Shown: positions 12,701-26,563 of the stretch, one piece after another
Numbering within the stretch: the first letter of the stretch is position 1
Layout: every line of letters starts with the position of its first letter
Assembly: GCA_020746105.1 (NCBI GenBank)
Contig: CM036618.1
Location: 90,824,122-90,888,121 of the forward strand
Length of the DNA: 64,000 nt
Reading direction: 5' to 3'
Origin: Trogon surrucura
Taxonomy: Eukaryota > Chordata > Aves > Trogoniformes > Trogonidae
Notes under the pieces: model-generated
Told to the model about the DNA's origin: nothing
Databases searched by the model: none
Seen by the model: the letters and a program-made list of their open reading frames with translations, nothing else
Position numbers and translations under genes: made by a program

Positions 12701-15700
12701 CAGTTCATACTTGTGATTATTTATCCAGATGTCAGTTAGCTTGTATTTTTCTTGAGCTACATTGAGCAGCATTTGCGTTTTTTCATTATTTTGGTACACA
12801 TTCAGTGTTACTTTTGGTTTGCAACTGCGAATAGCTGGTATAACCATTGTAATAAAGAATACTTCCTGCTTTCAGTGAATTTACTATCGATGTACGTTTT
12901 TTTTGTAAGTCATTGAAGTGTGTGCAGTTTATATTGGTTATGAATTCAGTATTTTCATTTTTGGTTTACTTCCAAAATGGTTTGGCATTCTTTAAAGTCT
13001 TGGCTCCGTAGCTGAGACCACCTCATTACTGTTTACATACTCTTTCTCTCTCTGGAGATTTCAGTTGATTTGCCAATACAAAGTAGGAGTAGTATCATTC
13101 ATCAGGAACAACAAGCTCTCTTATATAAAGAAATCACAATTTTATTCCAGTTATGACAATATTGAAAACATTCTTTTTGGGGGTTGGTTTGTGGCTGGGT
13201 TTTTTTTTGGTAGGTTGTTGGGTTTTGGGGGATTTGTTTTGGTTTTTTTAAATGGAAGCAGCCCATCTGTAAATTTGAGTACAGATAGCTATCTGTTCAT
13301 CTCCCCGTGTAATTTCTGAAGGATTTTTGATACAGAAGTTTAAAGGTGCTTTATTGCTATTGAAAACAGTGCAGTTACCAGTGGAAATGGATCCTGTCAC
13401 TGGGATGGCACACCTCCCCATCTGCTCTGCAGCAGACTGGGCTTCTGTCCTTCTCTGCATGTACAGTTCTATCAGAAAGTTGATGTTACCCATTATAGAT
13501 TTGGATTAACTTGTTGGTGTCAAACTGCTAATTTATATTCAAAAAATGTTAATACCTATCCCTTGAAAGCAGGTTTTAAATGAAGTGAAGGAAATGGAAA
13601 ACTACCTTTGAGTTTTCCGGAGTTGACTGTTTCTAAGCCTAACAGAGAAATTCTTTGAGCTTGGGAGGTCTGAACCCAAATGCAACTGGTGCCACAAACA
13701 ATATTGGTTTCATAGAAAATGCATTTGCATTTAGATGCAGTGTGTCTGACAAGTCCTCACTGGTTTCTGTTAAAACCCTTTCCTTGGTAGACAGCGGTTT
13801 GGGCTAAGGCTTGATTGCAATGCTGATGTGTGTTTGGTTTTGAATTACCACCTTTCTTTTTAATATTTTGATCACAGGAAAGTAAAAAAATAAAAGTTTA
13901 GGAAGTGAAATTATAATGTCCTAATAGCTTTGTTATCCAAATTGGATTATTGTCTTTCTTGGCTCTAGCAGTGGCGTAACCCTTGTTCCTGGTTATTTGG
14001 TCCTCACAATGAAAAATCTGTGGCAGATCCGTACCGAATACCGCGTGGCAGAGATGTAGATCGACAGGAGCGTATTTAGTAAAACTTGGGTCTATGGCTG
14101 TCTTTTTGTGTGTGACTGTTTTTAACTAAGTTTAGTTGCAGGCTGCTGCTGGTATAAGATCAGGCTATAATATAGGTGAGACAAATTAATCCACTGTGTA
14201 GTACATAAATTCCAGAATACCAGAAAGCAAAGAAAAACTCATTTTAAAACCAGAATGGATTTTAAATAAAGTTCAGTTTTAGGTAAAAGGTCAGGCTGTA
14301 GTTCCTTTTTTTTTATTTGTAGCAGTTCATCCGTATAGAGTACTGTGCATATTGTATGTGTAAGGTAATCTCATTTTTTAATCTACTATAACTGTCCTTT
14401 TGATTCTTGAAAATCCTTTCGGGTATTTTGCATTCCAGTATCGATCCCTGTCTGTCTGACTGCTTCAGCTGGGTAATCATTTTTCTTGTTTATCCCTAAT
14501 CCTTCTAATATTTCCTTCCTGCCACTATATAATAGTACAGTATGCCTATTGTTTAGAATGTGTTTCAATGACAACTGTAAGACTGTGCAGGAAAAGTGGC
14601 CGTATTTTAACCTAGTTTTCACAAAACTGGTTTTCGACACAACAGAAATGCAAAGCTGAACATGTGTCTTCAACCCATGTATGCTGACCGTAGCATATCA
14701 CTTCGCTTAGTCATGCAAAATGTTCGTCTTTATGAACCATATTCTGTTTCGAACTGCTCTGAAAAATGCAATGTGAAGCTACTTATTTTGAAACAAATTT
14801 TATTCTCCCTCTCTGTGTATATACATGTGTATATTTATATCTATACATGTATGTATTAAAAGGGTTTTTTAAGGAGCATCTGTAAAACAGTTTAAGTATC
14901 TCGGCGGAAGCCTTCAGACCTGAGTCTCCAACAGTTCTCTTCAGCCTTCTCCTTGGATCAAAACATTCTATCCTCGTTTCTATGGTGACTGGGTAAAGGC
15001 ATCTCTGGTCATATGAAGTCTTGAGAAAATGATAAAAATCCCTTCCTGAAAAGATTTCCAGAAACACATGGATCTGTTTCCTGCCATGTGAAGAAGCAGC
15101 CCCTCTCACACCCATTGGGGCTTTTCTTCCCTGTTTCTCCCACGCTGGGTTATACCTTGAGATCCTTTCACTGTGCTGACCAATGCTTTAACTGCTCTGC
15201 TTTTCTCATTAACTAAGCTTGGCATATACTTTCTCTGCGTGTCAAAGCAGAGCATACAAATATAGTGAAGGAGAAGAATTTGATACAGAGGTGAAAGCAA
15301 AGTTTCTAATGCTTCTTCAGGAACCATTTTGATTTCCATGCTATTTTGGTACTAGCCAAGCTGCAGGGTTGTCTGTATGTTTGGTTGGGTTTTGTTACAA
15401 CTGCTCTACTTCAACAAAACAGAAAAACCTCTGAGATCTAGACTTCCTATATTCAGTGACTGTCTTCATAAAACCAACTCTAACTAGTAGGCAGTTTCAG
15501 GAAGGTAAAGAAACTACCCTCTCTCAGAGAAAGTAATGGTTGTAAAATAAGGACTTTAGTAACTCACCATTGTACCTCCGCTTCCCCATCATAACTCCGT
15601 AAGGTCCTGGGAAATGTAGTTGCCCTTGTAGTAGCTTTTCATACAGAGAAACTTTGTGAAAGTTGTAGCTTTATGGCTGTTGCTTTGTGAATGGCAAAGA

Positions 15701-18700
15701 AAAAAAACAAATCCACATCTTGATTTCTTCTTTTTATTCTGTCCTTTGAAGATTGCTCTCTCTCCCCTGATGCACTTTATAACAAATATACTGTGGTTGC
15801 AGTGAAAGGTCAATTTGGATGTTGTTAACGCTGTGACTTCTGAGACACTGCAACTTCCCTTTGTGCTTCTAAGATGAAAATCAGGTGAAAATGGGAAATG
15901 TTTCCAAAACAGCCTGACTTTTTAAATGAATGATGCCTGGCTTAATATTAAAGCAAACAGTAGATTGTCAGTTATTTTTCAGGGTGTCCTCTGTCATGCA
16001 CTTAGTAATGGCAGGTTCTTTCTGCAGCCTAATTGCAGAGTAATAGCAAATAAGCCTGAGACTTCAGATCTGCAGAAAGTAAAGTTTTCTTGAAATGCAA
16101 ATCTGTGCAAATCTAGTACCAGTAGTAATTTGTACCTAGAAATAGCACTGTCACTGGTAAAGTGAATAATTTTATGTTAAATAGTCTGTAAGGCTGCTTT
16201 TTAGAGTAGGTATGAAGTTTGTTTCCAAGGATAGGAGTCTTACTTGGAATTTACCAAAACGTCAGTTTCCCTATTTGGATTCTGTTCCATTTATTAAAAA
16301 TGGTATCTTTCCAGACTCTATTCTAAGCCAGTCAATCTTCTCAAGAAATTCAGAGATGTTGGCTTCTAAAAGCTCAATTGATCCAGACTCTTCCTTTATC
16401 TGTGTAGAGATTCTTTGTTGGCTCAGGCTGGTGAGATGTCAGAGAGACCAGAACACTTCCAACTTCGGTGGTGTTTGATGGAAGCCTATAAAGAGAACGT
16501 GTCCTGCAGAGAAACCTGATCAGTAAACCAGCTGATGGTTTCTGGTTTTTTTTTGTCGACACTTAAAATCCTGCCTTTTCGAACATAAAGGCAGTGCTTG
16601 CAGCCAACTAAGCTTTCCTTAGTGGCTTTGTAGGTTATCTGTTCAGACTTAATTTATGAGAAGTTTGGTGGATGCATCCGTGACAAGTAATTGTTCTCCT
16701 TGTTAATGGTTTATTTTTTCTTATAAAGGAGATACTGAAATGTGATTAAGTTGTATATGTTTTTTTCCATTGACTATCAGATTCTGTGAAAATCAAACGG
16801 GAGAAGCGTATACAACTTCTCAATTAAATTCAGTTTTATAAGCAATTTCTAGCCTTGATAAAACAGTCAATTTATTAAATGAGACCCATCAATTACTTCA
16901 AGGGTAGAGGTAGAACGATATTTTTTAAAAATGTATTTTAACTGATGTGATAAATGTCTTAATTATGAAACCAAACTTTCATTCTAACAAATAGTTTTAC
17001 TCCCACATATAGTTAAGGTTGTATGACATTGTTCTTGTGAGGAAATCTACATTATGCATTACAATCATGTGATGCATGCATATCTTCTTGCCATGCAATC
17101 TTTATGTTAGGATGCTTCTTTTTTCAGGAATAAGTATCTTATATATTTGCTGTGCTGATTTATTTAATGGTAAATCATGTACATAGTTCTTCCTTTTCTC
17201 AAAAATCTAATTTTTTTACGTTTGATATACTGTGTTGAAAAATGAAGTTCTCTTTCTGGGCATAAATAGTAATTGTTTATATTCTATTTATTATCAAAAT
17301 TAAGATAATAAAATGGAATGTAAGTCCTAATATCTTGTTTGACTTTAAAGATTTTGATTGGGAAGATCCAGATTTGTGTAATAGACAGTAGCTTAAAACA
17401 ACATCTGGGAGACAGGTCGGTGCTTTGTAGTGTACATGTGTATTTAGCAGAGAAGCAGTAGATTACTGCTGTGAATCAGCCTTGGTCTATCAAGAAGCTC
17501 CTTTGAAATAGTCCCTGTTTGGTGTATAACTAGGCTAAAGTAGCAGAAATACTACTGGTGAGTGATTTCATAGTTGTTTTCTGTGGAATGCAGCTTGCCA
17601 TTGCATTACTTTTCTGTCTTTGGAGATAGTCTGTTTTATTTTTAATTATTCTGCTCTGGCATGTTTTCTTATGTGTTCATTCTGTAAGGGCTGGAAGTGT
17701 TTGTTAATAAAGGAGACGAGCTATTAAGCAATTCCTCTTGTTTGATGAAATCGTAAATAGCTGTATGTAATGGAATTAAATCAGGAATTCTGCTAAAGCA
17801 GTGACATTTATGGCTGTATTAATGTCTGTAATTTATTTTGAGAATAAATCCAATTTTGATGCCTTCCTCGATCGAGTAATAAAAAGGTAAACAAGTTTGG
17901 TCCAACAAATTGTAGAAATATGCTTCATATCTTTATCCCTGCAAAGAGAGAAAATGGGTATGCTTGCCATTTGCTGAGATAACAAGAAGAAAAACCTTGA
18001 AAATTTTCTTAATGGCTGCTTAAAAGTAATGTCTTTTATTTGAGCTTAGTGTCAAAATTAGGAGCCTTCATCAGCTTTGACTGAACTACAGTAAAACAGA
18101 ACTCCCACCTTCTTATGTTGCAGTGGGTGCTGGGTGCAGGGTACAGTGATGCTGGTGTGGTGCTAGCTGACGGAAGTTTTAACTAACATATAGTAATGCT
18201 ACACTGGGAACTGCTGGATTTTCATGGTTTAGGTAGAGATATTTTTCAGAAGTACGAGGGAGGGACTCTACAAGAAAACACTTCAATTACTGCCAGCCAC
18301 ATATCGTTTCAACCACTTGCTCCTTTCCACAAAAGGAAAATCACATCTAAATCACAAACTGAGTCATGACTTAGTCTGCAGAAAGTTTCTTTACCTGCCC
18401 TTGATTCTGCTGTGGGCTGGAGTTAGGGAAGCTAAAGGACAATTGTCTGTTTGCTGATCCCGCTTGGGTTAATGTATTTTACTTTCCTGTTGCTCAGCTG
18501 CATTTGTATACTGAGAAGGGAATGTACATAGTTTGGAGGCACAGTATTTACTTTAGTAATAGGGAAGGGGGTTTGTTTGTTTATTTTTCAGGACTATGAA
18601 GTACAAAAGTAATAGTGACACTGGATTAAAAAGAAAAGCTTAGTTTGATTTCTAAATATCTGCTGGTGTTATGTAACGTGGTATTAAAACACAAACATGT

Positions 18701-21552
18701 CTTTGCAAGGTGGTGCTTGTTTGTGTTTAAACCATTTCCTCTGAAAGCAATGCCCGTTTTGCTTAACAGTGAAGTTCCATCGTGTTCTGTTACAGTTAAC
18801 TACATTGAACACCGTACTCTAATGTGGAAAAGACTACCAAAGATAATAACTGTGAAACACTGAGTGAATGTTTTCTGTAGAAATATTTGTCATGGGTTTC
18901 TTTTTAAAATTTCTTCCTCTTCCACTGCTTGTGATGCTTCATACGTGCTGATGGTGACACATCCTTGGTTTCTTCCTATTTTTTTGCTAGGTGATCTTAT
19001 CAATTCCAAAGGAAAGATTTGCATAAATATATTTGAGTCCTGAATAGTCTGAACCGCAGCAGTTTGATAGGCATTTCTGAAAGGTGTCTTAAATAGGTCA
19101 AATAGAAACAGTTCTTAAGGAAACACTTATCTTGATACAGACACAAGTATGTATGTAAATGCAGTCAAGTAAAAATAGCAGGTAAACTATTCAAAATATG
19201 TATAATAGGAAGTCTTTTCACAGGAGAGACTGCATGAGGATGGAATTATCTGTTAGTTGTGGAAATTGCTGGATGCATGAAGCTGGGGCAGGTCAAGTAA
19301 TGAACAGTGTGAATTTAAGTCTGTCATTTGCATAAACTTCAAGGGCTTCCACTGTTCTGTCACTTCTCTGTGTGTGATTGAACAACGTGCAGTGGAAAGT
19401 GAAAATATTTGTAAAAGCTAAAATGTCAAGCCTTTTATCGTGTCCATAAACTAAAAAATACTGAAACTAGTATCTTATCTATTATTTATAAAAATCTCTG
19501 CAGTGAACCTGTGTAAGCAGTAATGTTCAGTCTAAGCAATGTGTTTAATAAAACGGGTAAGAACCTAAACATAAGGGTAAGGTTTTAAAAAATTTACTTT
19601 ACAAATGTTATTTAAAGTCCTAGGCAAAGTACATATCTAGCCTAGGCTATTTTAAAGATAGATGAAAACTGTGGCAATTTTAACTCTAAGAAAAGAGATA
19701 GGATGCTATCTAGCATCACATTTAAGTTAGTAATCTCTGTACTTTGTAAGAAAAAAACAAAGTACTTGTACATGAAGGAAATGTGTAAATTTTTTTATTG
19801 TTTTGCTATATTTGCTAACTAAAATTGAGGCAAATGTTTTTATTCATTATTTTCTTTTGCAATTATTAATGCTAAGACCAAGATTAATTTTTTTCCAAGC
19901 ACTTATATTTCTAGGCATTATATCCCTCTAAGCTTAAATTAAACTAAAGTACAGTTAGCAAATCAACCATGTAGGCAAGCAATATTGTTTTGCTTCTTCA
20001 GTATTGAGTAGAATTCCAATTAATTGTAAAAATGTAAAATTGTAAAAATGACCCTCTGGAAAAAGAAAATCCCTGTTGTTAACATTCAGTTTACATTTGG
20101 AAGCAGAATTCCACATTTGCTGTGTTGCTTTAAAAAACCCAAACACAGTATCCAGTAGCTTTAGTACCTCCAAAAACAGTTGCCAAGATCTTTGAGAAGA
20201 TATTTTGGGGTTTTTTTTTGCAGAGATGCTCTTATTTTGTATGTCTTAATCACTGAAATTATCACTAGAGATTATTTTTTAATGGCAATAGCATAAATAT
20301 CAGATTAATAAAAAGTAACGTTTTTACTTGTTTCTACTATTCTGCATGTGACTTGAATGACAACAAGCAATGTAGTTTCATTAATTTTGTAGTGGTAATA
20401 GTGACATTTGTAGGAAAGCCATCTAGTTTACAATCCTGCAAATAACCACAGAGTGGTACAAAAGAGTTTATTAATTCAGGTCTTGGTTTTCTGTTGTTCT
20501 GGGTGTTTTGCTGGTCACACCTGGGAAAGCTCTCTGTGTTGCCTCCAAACACTTAAGTCACCATGTCCTAAAGACGCTGTCCCTCTGAGTGTCTTGAATC
20601 CACTTGGTTTTTACAGTGCTCAGGTATATTGAGCAAAATGAGACTCTCTTGGGTACAAGTTTCTCACTGTTTGCTTTATGGAATTGTGGGACTGGTCTGA
20701 TTTTTCCCAGTGTGGCTTAGTCATTAGAGAGCAGGACACAACATTTTTGTTAGAATTAAGATTCTTTTTTTTGGCAAAGGGGAATCTTGACTACTTTTCC
20801 AAGTTTTGGAAGAGCATCACCTAGTTTGTCCAAGAACCTTCTTCTAGGTCTTCTTTCTTTCTTTGTCTTATCTCAGTGTTTGTCCAGCTTGTCACTGTTC
20901 CAACCACCTTGTTGTCTTTGCTCCTCAATATTCCTTTCCTTATTGCAATGTGCCTGTAGACAGTGCTAGTCAAACCTCTTCTCTTTTGCTACTCAAACCA
21001 GTCAAGTAAGTAGGAACACTTTTAATTTGGGCGTTGGGTATGTGTACAGGAAAAATACTCTTCTGCTAATGTATGAATTCTCCAAATACATCAGCTGTTG
21101 AACTTTTAACTGGCTTTTTGGATATGTGAAATTGCAGTTGAGGTGATTCGAGTTTAATAAACTAATCAATTAAAATCAGTTACTTGTAATGGAAAGTCTT
21201 AGGAAACTGAAGGTGTAGGTGTGAACGTCAGGGCTATGCATGATATGACAAGTTGTTTCTTAATGTCATGGCCAAATGTGTAGCTTCACAGCTGTTTTTT
21301 GAGGCTGTGTCAGTTCACCAGTTACACACATTGCACAGATTAGAATTTTGGCAGAATATTTCATAACACACCTGCCAATATTTTTTTTAAAACGTATTTC
21401 ATAACTTTTGTTAGTCCAGCAGCAGAAGTTTCCTTTTTTTTATTGTTTCGCAGAGAGGAAGAGGAAAAGGAGCATCATGTGAGCACATCTTTACAGCTTT
21501 GGGACAATGTTTAGTGACATTTATGGCATACTGATTTTTCTTTCCCTTTCAG

Positions 21553-21795
21553 AAGAGAAACCCGATTGCTCCAAGGCCCGCTGCGAAGTCCAGTTTTCTC
21601 CTCGCTGTCCAGAAGATTCCATCTTGATTGAAGGCTATGCTCCTCCCGGTGAATGCTGTCCGCTCCCGAGCCGTTGTGTGTGCAATCCTGCAGGCTGCTT
21701 GAGGAAGGTTTGCCAACCTGGCTATTTGAACATATTGGTTTCCAAGGCATCAGGAAAGCCAGGGGAATGCTGTGATCTCTATGAATGTAAACCAG
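21553..21795 (+). CDS. CRIM1: CRIM1 internal exon (probably exon 3): first 12-cysteine module
   Basis: This exon encodes about 81 residues matching human CRIM1 near residues 170-250 (numbering recalled, anchored on the RGD at 314). CRIM1 is a type I membrane protein whose extracellular cysteine-rich repeats bind BMPs and modulate their processing and delivery. The reading frame starts inside a Glu codon: a pyrimidine-rich tract and AG (21551-21552) precede it, so the upstream intron is phase 1. It ends CCAG|gtaaaa with one base of the next codon (phase 1). Visible landmarks are KPDCSKARCEV, APPGECCPLPSRCVC, CLRKVC and GKPGECCDLYECKP. Twelve cysteines form two half-VWC-like CC...C units. The exon is 243 nt and symmetric (1-1). 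There is no start codon; the frame reads open upstream and past the donor only by chance. Identification is very secure; the exon number is inferred. Confidence 0.97.
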
Positions 21796-24141
21796 GTAAA
21801 AGCAGACACAATTTGTTTACCATCTTTTTTTCCAGTAACTGTATGAGAATAACCTGTGTAAGAGCATCTAATAAAGCCTACGTAGGCTTTAAATTATTTT
21901 GATTCTTCTTCAAAAATTGAAATGATTATGTGTGGGCAATACCCATTTCAAAAAAGATAACAATTATTATGATAAATTTTACTTTCTCTTTTTTTTCTTC
22001 AGGCATTAATTTAAACTGACCAACAAACAAAAAGTAACCTAGTTAGAATATTACATTTCCACTACTACTGAAAGTGACATAAATTATACACTGATTAGGT
22101 TGTACAAAGGTTTTTCATAGCAGGACTATGCTGTGTATGGACAAGAATTTAAGTTTCTGTCTTAAGATTGCTCTAGATTACAGGGTGATGACCATTAAAA
22201 ACTGGAGAGCAAAAGGATTGTGGAGGAGCATAGTGAAAGCTTTTACAACATTTCAGTATTTACCCATTTTCTATTTCATGAGAACATGAATCATTATTAT
22301 GATTTACAATTCTCAGTGAAGTGGAAGATGTAATTCACTCTTCTTTTTGATCCAGGCTTTGGAAAAGATGAATAATAAAAACAAATGGATGAAAGCAGGC
22401 ATGTAAAATTGTAGAATCCAAAATCTTATATGCAAACAGGTTTAGTATGCTTAAACTGTGCCTTTTCTATGCTTGCTTGAAATTTTCTTAAATCCTCCAC
22501 AGAAAATTGCAGTGTCTTTGTATCTTCTAGTGCTCTCTTTGTGCTTTTCCTAATATTCAATGCAAATCTGCCTGTGTGGAAATGTAAGCAAACATTTTTG
22601 TTCTCTGTCCTCAGTAGTTGGTGAACAAGTCTTTGTAATAATTTTACTCCGAAACATTTTGTCAACTATAGTCTTCTTTCATCTAAAATTAGCTGTAATT
22701 TATGATATTGTTTCCTTGGACTCTTTCCTTGTTATGTTGCCCGTATATAAGTTTTCTTAAGTTTATTCACGTCTTTAAAATGTGGTATCCAAAAGCAGAG
22801 TACTATTTTGGGTGAGTTTTCATCAGCACTAAATACTGCAGAATATTTGCTTTCTATCGTTCATGCAAAACACTAAATACGACGAGCTGACTGTTTTTCT
22901 AGTTTGTGAAATGTTGTGATCCCAAGATCTTTCTCCCACTCTATTTGCACATTTTAATTCTTCCTATATATGCTTCAAATATGCCCTTAATGAATTTTAC
23001 CTCTCTGATTTTTATTATTTATTCTCAAAATAAATCTTGGCTCTGATTGAGTCCTGACAACTGTTGTTTTGCATTCCCATCTTGTAGTTTGCAAATTACT
23101 GTCCAAACTTACCTTTTGTCGCGGGTTCTCGGAGTTGTTTTAACTTGTTAGTATTATTTATTGCATTAGTAACTGTGTATGTTGTTTTCTGAGGTAGTTT
23201 GTGCTTTTTGTGTTAGGGAGTTAAGAGATGAAGGTACATGAGACTGGAAAAATGAAGATGCACATTAGGAGAGTGGGAGAGCAGAGGCTTTGAAGAGATT
23301 GGGGAAGGAGGCTAATGGAATTTAAGTGTAGAACTTTGCAATGGGAATTAGAAATTTAGAGGCTGAAGGAAAACAGGGAGTTCCCTACCTTGGGAGATGA
23401 TTAAAGTATGTTTCTCAGGCAGTGACTAAGAGGCTGAGGAATGTAGGTGGATGCTCTTGCACATCTCTGCAGTGATAGGAGATGAAAGGTGTAACGGCTT
23501 AAACTACAACTGACAGAGTAAATGGGGCCCCTAGGTGCTGCAATACCTTGGCTTTAGGATGTGCTGTTAATGTGGAATTATTAGTCCCTACATAGCCTGA
23601 TTTTTGTCAAGTTAGACTTCAGTGCCTGTCCAAGTTGACTTTTATGACTTTGGTCTAGATGGTTTTTTTGTTTGCTGTTCAACATACTGGGAAGGTCACA
23701 AAGGAACAAGCCAGCACAGGACTGGAAGACAGGGAAAAGGGAGTAGGTGTATGTTGACAGATCTTAGTAGAGTGCAAATTGCTTACCACAGAAGACACTT
23801 TTTTTTGATGGCTAATCTTTCCAAATCTGAACTTTTTTGAGCTTTCAGAGGAACCTTGTTTTCAGTGAGTCTAAACTGTACTTGTATAGACAAGGTAATT
23901 TGTACTTGATACACAAAGCAAATTAGACTAAACAAATACTGAAATCTCCTTTTTATGTCTCCCTTCCTGTAGAAAGTTTAGGGATTTTATTTTTAAATTT
24001 GCAAGTTAGCATGAACTTTACTGGTTCTTTTTCCATCTGTTCCATCATGTTCACCACTGTCTCTGTGGTTTTAAATAAATTTCTTTGTTTAAGAACAGGC
24101 AATGGAATATCTTGTTTTACTAGACTGTATATCCATAAGCT

Positions 24142-24216
24142 TATAGAATTATAGAATAATTTAGGTTGGAAGACTAGATGACTCTGGAGGTAATGTAGTC
24201 CCTCTTGCATCTCCTG
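24142..24216 (-). mobile_element. CR1 LINE 3'-tail fragment
   Basis: On the minus strand the sequence has the CR1 3' UTR layout: tagaattatagaataattt octamer-like repeats at the left followed by aggttggaagactagatgac and gtagtccctctt. Only about 75 bp remain, with substitutions and rearrangement in the centre, so this is an old, strongly 5'-truncated copy. Confidence 0.7.
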
Positions 24217-26132
24217 CACTGTTTTATACCATTTATTCTCTATGTGAATACATATGTACTACTGTATATGTAGTAGCATGTAATTTTTTATATATGTATA
24301 AGCATTATGTGAATTATGTGGACTTGCTGAAATAGTGGTCAAAAGTGAAGTCAGATAATGTTCCTTACATAGCAGGAATATCTATTCTGTCCATGATAAG
24401 CCTGATAAGCCTGTGTCTTCACAGTTTGACTTGGTATCCTGAAGAATTATGGGAAAGAAGAATTGGAGAGGAACTGAACTAGCAGTCTTCTGTTTCATGT
24501 TTCCTCTGTTTTTAATTCTATGCTGCTGAAAAAAAATAGCACAGTGGACAATATAAGGCGTGATAGATAGTGTTCATACAGAGTTTCTTACAGGGCTGAT
24601 GCCACTAGTTTTACTCAGTAGTGTCAGCATGTATATGGAGTTCACATGTCAAACAAAAGAAACTGCTCTCCATACTTTGCCATAGACCTAAAAACTTTAG
24701 TTCTGTGATGGCTGCTGCTAGAGGGCTCTTCCTGCATCTTTGTGTCTGTTCGAGCAGCCTTCACAGGAGTTTTATGCCAGCATGGGCTTTCTGGTGCAAA
24801 AAAAATTGCCATAGGCTGGGATGACTGCTTCCTCTGATAGCACTGCTGCATTATGCCAATATAAACTGTTTATGCAATTAAAGTATAAATTGTATTTATT
24901 TCTGTTCCTTAAGTAACATGTCATGGCTCTCTAGTTTACAGTGACGTTTGGGTTTGGAGCCTTCTGCTGAGAAATGCATATGTTCAAATACTGTGATTAG
25001 GAACTGAGTTACTGGAGGGAAGATAGGAACAGTTTCCTTAACAATAAATGCTAGAATAAAAATAAAGTATTTCTTTTTGAAATCCACTTCCTCTTCTACC
25101 TCCTTTACTTTACAAATACAATAATTAAAGGCATTGACATTCAGTTAAAAAGAACAGTGAAGAAACTTAGTAGCTGAGTCTTATGTGTCTGTTAATCTTC
25201 AGGTTAATTTGTCTTTAATGTTCTTACCTGTTGCTCTTTCCACAGTTGTGGTATGTACTGAGAACAAATATGTCATTTCCCTTTTGTTTTGCTGTGATTG
25301 CTAAGCTCAGTGGTGAGATAACAGTGGTCTGGTACCATAAGCAACCTACTTTGATCTTGTGAGCTACGTATAACTTGCCGTTCATGAGCAGCGAGTTTAC
25401 TGAATGAGCACTGAATTTCGTTTTAAGCTGGGAGTTACAGTTCCTGAAAAGTATTCTCAGAGTTAAGTGGTTTTTTTTTTCCCTAAAAGATAGTTTGAAT
25501 GAACGGTCTCAAATGGAGCTACATAATGTGTTAGGAATAAAAATAAAAATAACCTGAAAAAATATTTGTGGGAGCGTATGTGCCTCTTGCTGAGTAAAGC
25601 TTAAGTGAAAAGTGTGAGCAATGATGTTTTTAAAATCATGATTGTTTATTTAAAGATGGAGTTAAAATCTGATCCAAAAAGTATTTTGCTGAAGTTATGA
25701 TAGGAACTCTAGCTGCCACTTCTGAATAAAGAAAGGTGAATAGTTTGCTTTGGCAGATATCTGACAGATATTTGTACCTTTATTGATAACTTTCTTGTTG
25801 TTGTGTATGGTGAGGTGGGGAGTGTCATCTCCTTCTAACATCCTTGGGAAATGTCTGTCATGCTGGAAAGAAACTCTTGTTGAAAAGGCTGCTCATTTGT
25901 CATTCTTCTAGCTGTTTTTCTGGCAGAGCTTTCATTCACTCACCGTCTCCAGCACCTCTGCACAGCCTGAAAATTACTTTTACTGAAATGGAGGGGATTT
26001 TTTTTTTTCTGGTACTAAATCTTGGTTTGAAGGCAATTGCAAAGATAATGTTATTTGGGTTATTTCTTTGGGAAATTGTGCAGTCAGGGCTTAATGGAAA
26101 GTCTGAGATCAGCAGCAAATTTGAGTAGGTAG

Positions 26133-26417
26133 AATCACAGAATAAGGGTGTGCTCAATCCCTTCATCCAAGCCATTGATAAAGCTATGAAACAGAACTGG
26201 CCCCCGTTACTGAGCCCTGGGGAACACCACTTGTGACTGGGCACGAAGCGGACTAAACTCCTTTCACCACTGCTCTTTGGGCTTGCCCATCCATTCAGCA
26301 AAGCGTATGCCCATCCAAGGCATAGGCAACCAACTTCTCCAGGAGAATGCTCTGGGAAACTGGCTTTACTAAAGCCCAGGTAGACAACATCCGCAGCCTT
26401 TCCCTTCTCCTTCTTTG
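26133..26417 (-). mobile_element. CR1 LINE, minus strand, left part of interrupted copy (reverse transcriptase)
   Basis: Translated on the minus strand, this reads KAADVVYLGFSKA, matching the CR1 reverse transcriptase motif A region (VYLDFSKAFD in active copies). It runs on through the segment that normally carries the PQGS motif (here ccccagggctcagtaa) to an Asn-Asp-Leu-Asp-Glu-Gly-like stretch. Small indels break the frame. Together with 26564-26822 it is one older element split by a later plus-strand CR1. Confidence 0.88.
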
Positions 26418-26563
26418 GAATCTCCTTCTTTGGAGACATTCAAAACCCGCCTGGACGCGTTCCTGTGCGCTCTGCTGTAGGTGATCCTGCTCTGACAGGG
26501 GGGTTGGACTAGATGATCTTTAAGGTCCCTTCCAACCTCTAACATTCTGTGATTCTGTGATTC
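26418..26563 (+). mobile_element. CR1 LINE 3' end inserted inside an older CR1
   Basis: This is a plus-strand, ~146-bp 3' end: tctccttctttggagacatt, the last ORF2 codons, then ggttggactagatgatcttt and an octamer tail attctgtgattctgtgattc. It interrupts the minus-strand CR1 at a point between the KGRSCLTNLIS block and the KAADVVYL block. It is therefore the younger of the two insertions. Confidence 0.9.

Larger units (their letters stand above)
1..21552 (+). other. CRIM1: 3' part of long CRIM1 intron (probably intron 2)
   Basis: AT-rich non-coding sequence leading to the acceptor at 21551-21552. Exon 2, which should encode the end of the IGFBP-like region and the stretch just before residue 170, was looked for and is absent, so this intron is longer than 21.5 kb. 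Stretch 1-1715 holds only AT-rich sequence with a short AT dinucleotide run. 1716-3420 holds a CR1 pair and an LTR-like piece; 3421-5529 shows nothing recognised; 5530-6040 is an old CR1. 6041-21552 shows no transposon I recognise, only short simple repeats and T- or TG-rich stretches (7180-7315, 12085-12145, 13175-13255). Open frames up to ~114 codons here resemble no known protein. Confidence 0.9.

Noticed and set aside
13175-13255. A possible G-quadruplex in a G/T-rich stretch
   Set aside because: G runs of three or more are separated by loops of about 13 and 21 bases, too long for a confident call.
14783-15339. Two abutting minus-strand frames of 110 and 77 codons
   Set aside because: The first runs through a TA/TG-rich simple tract, and neither has a recognisable motif or splice logic.
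1-21552. CRIM1 exon 2
   Set aside because: I looked for the cysteine pattern and acidic stretch expected just before residue 170 and found none, so it must lie upstream of the window.
25936-26439. A 167-codon minus-strand open frame
   Set aside because: Its central part is CR1 reverse transcriptase (VYLGFSKA region); both ends run into unrelated sequence.
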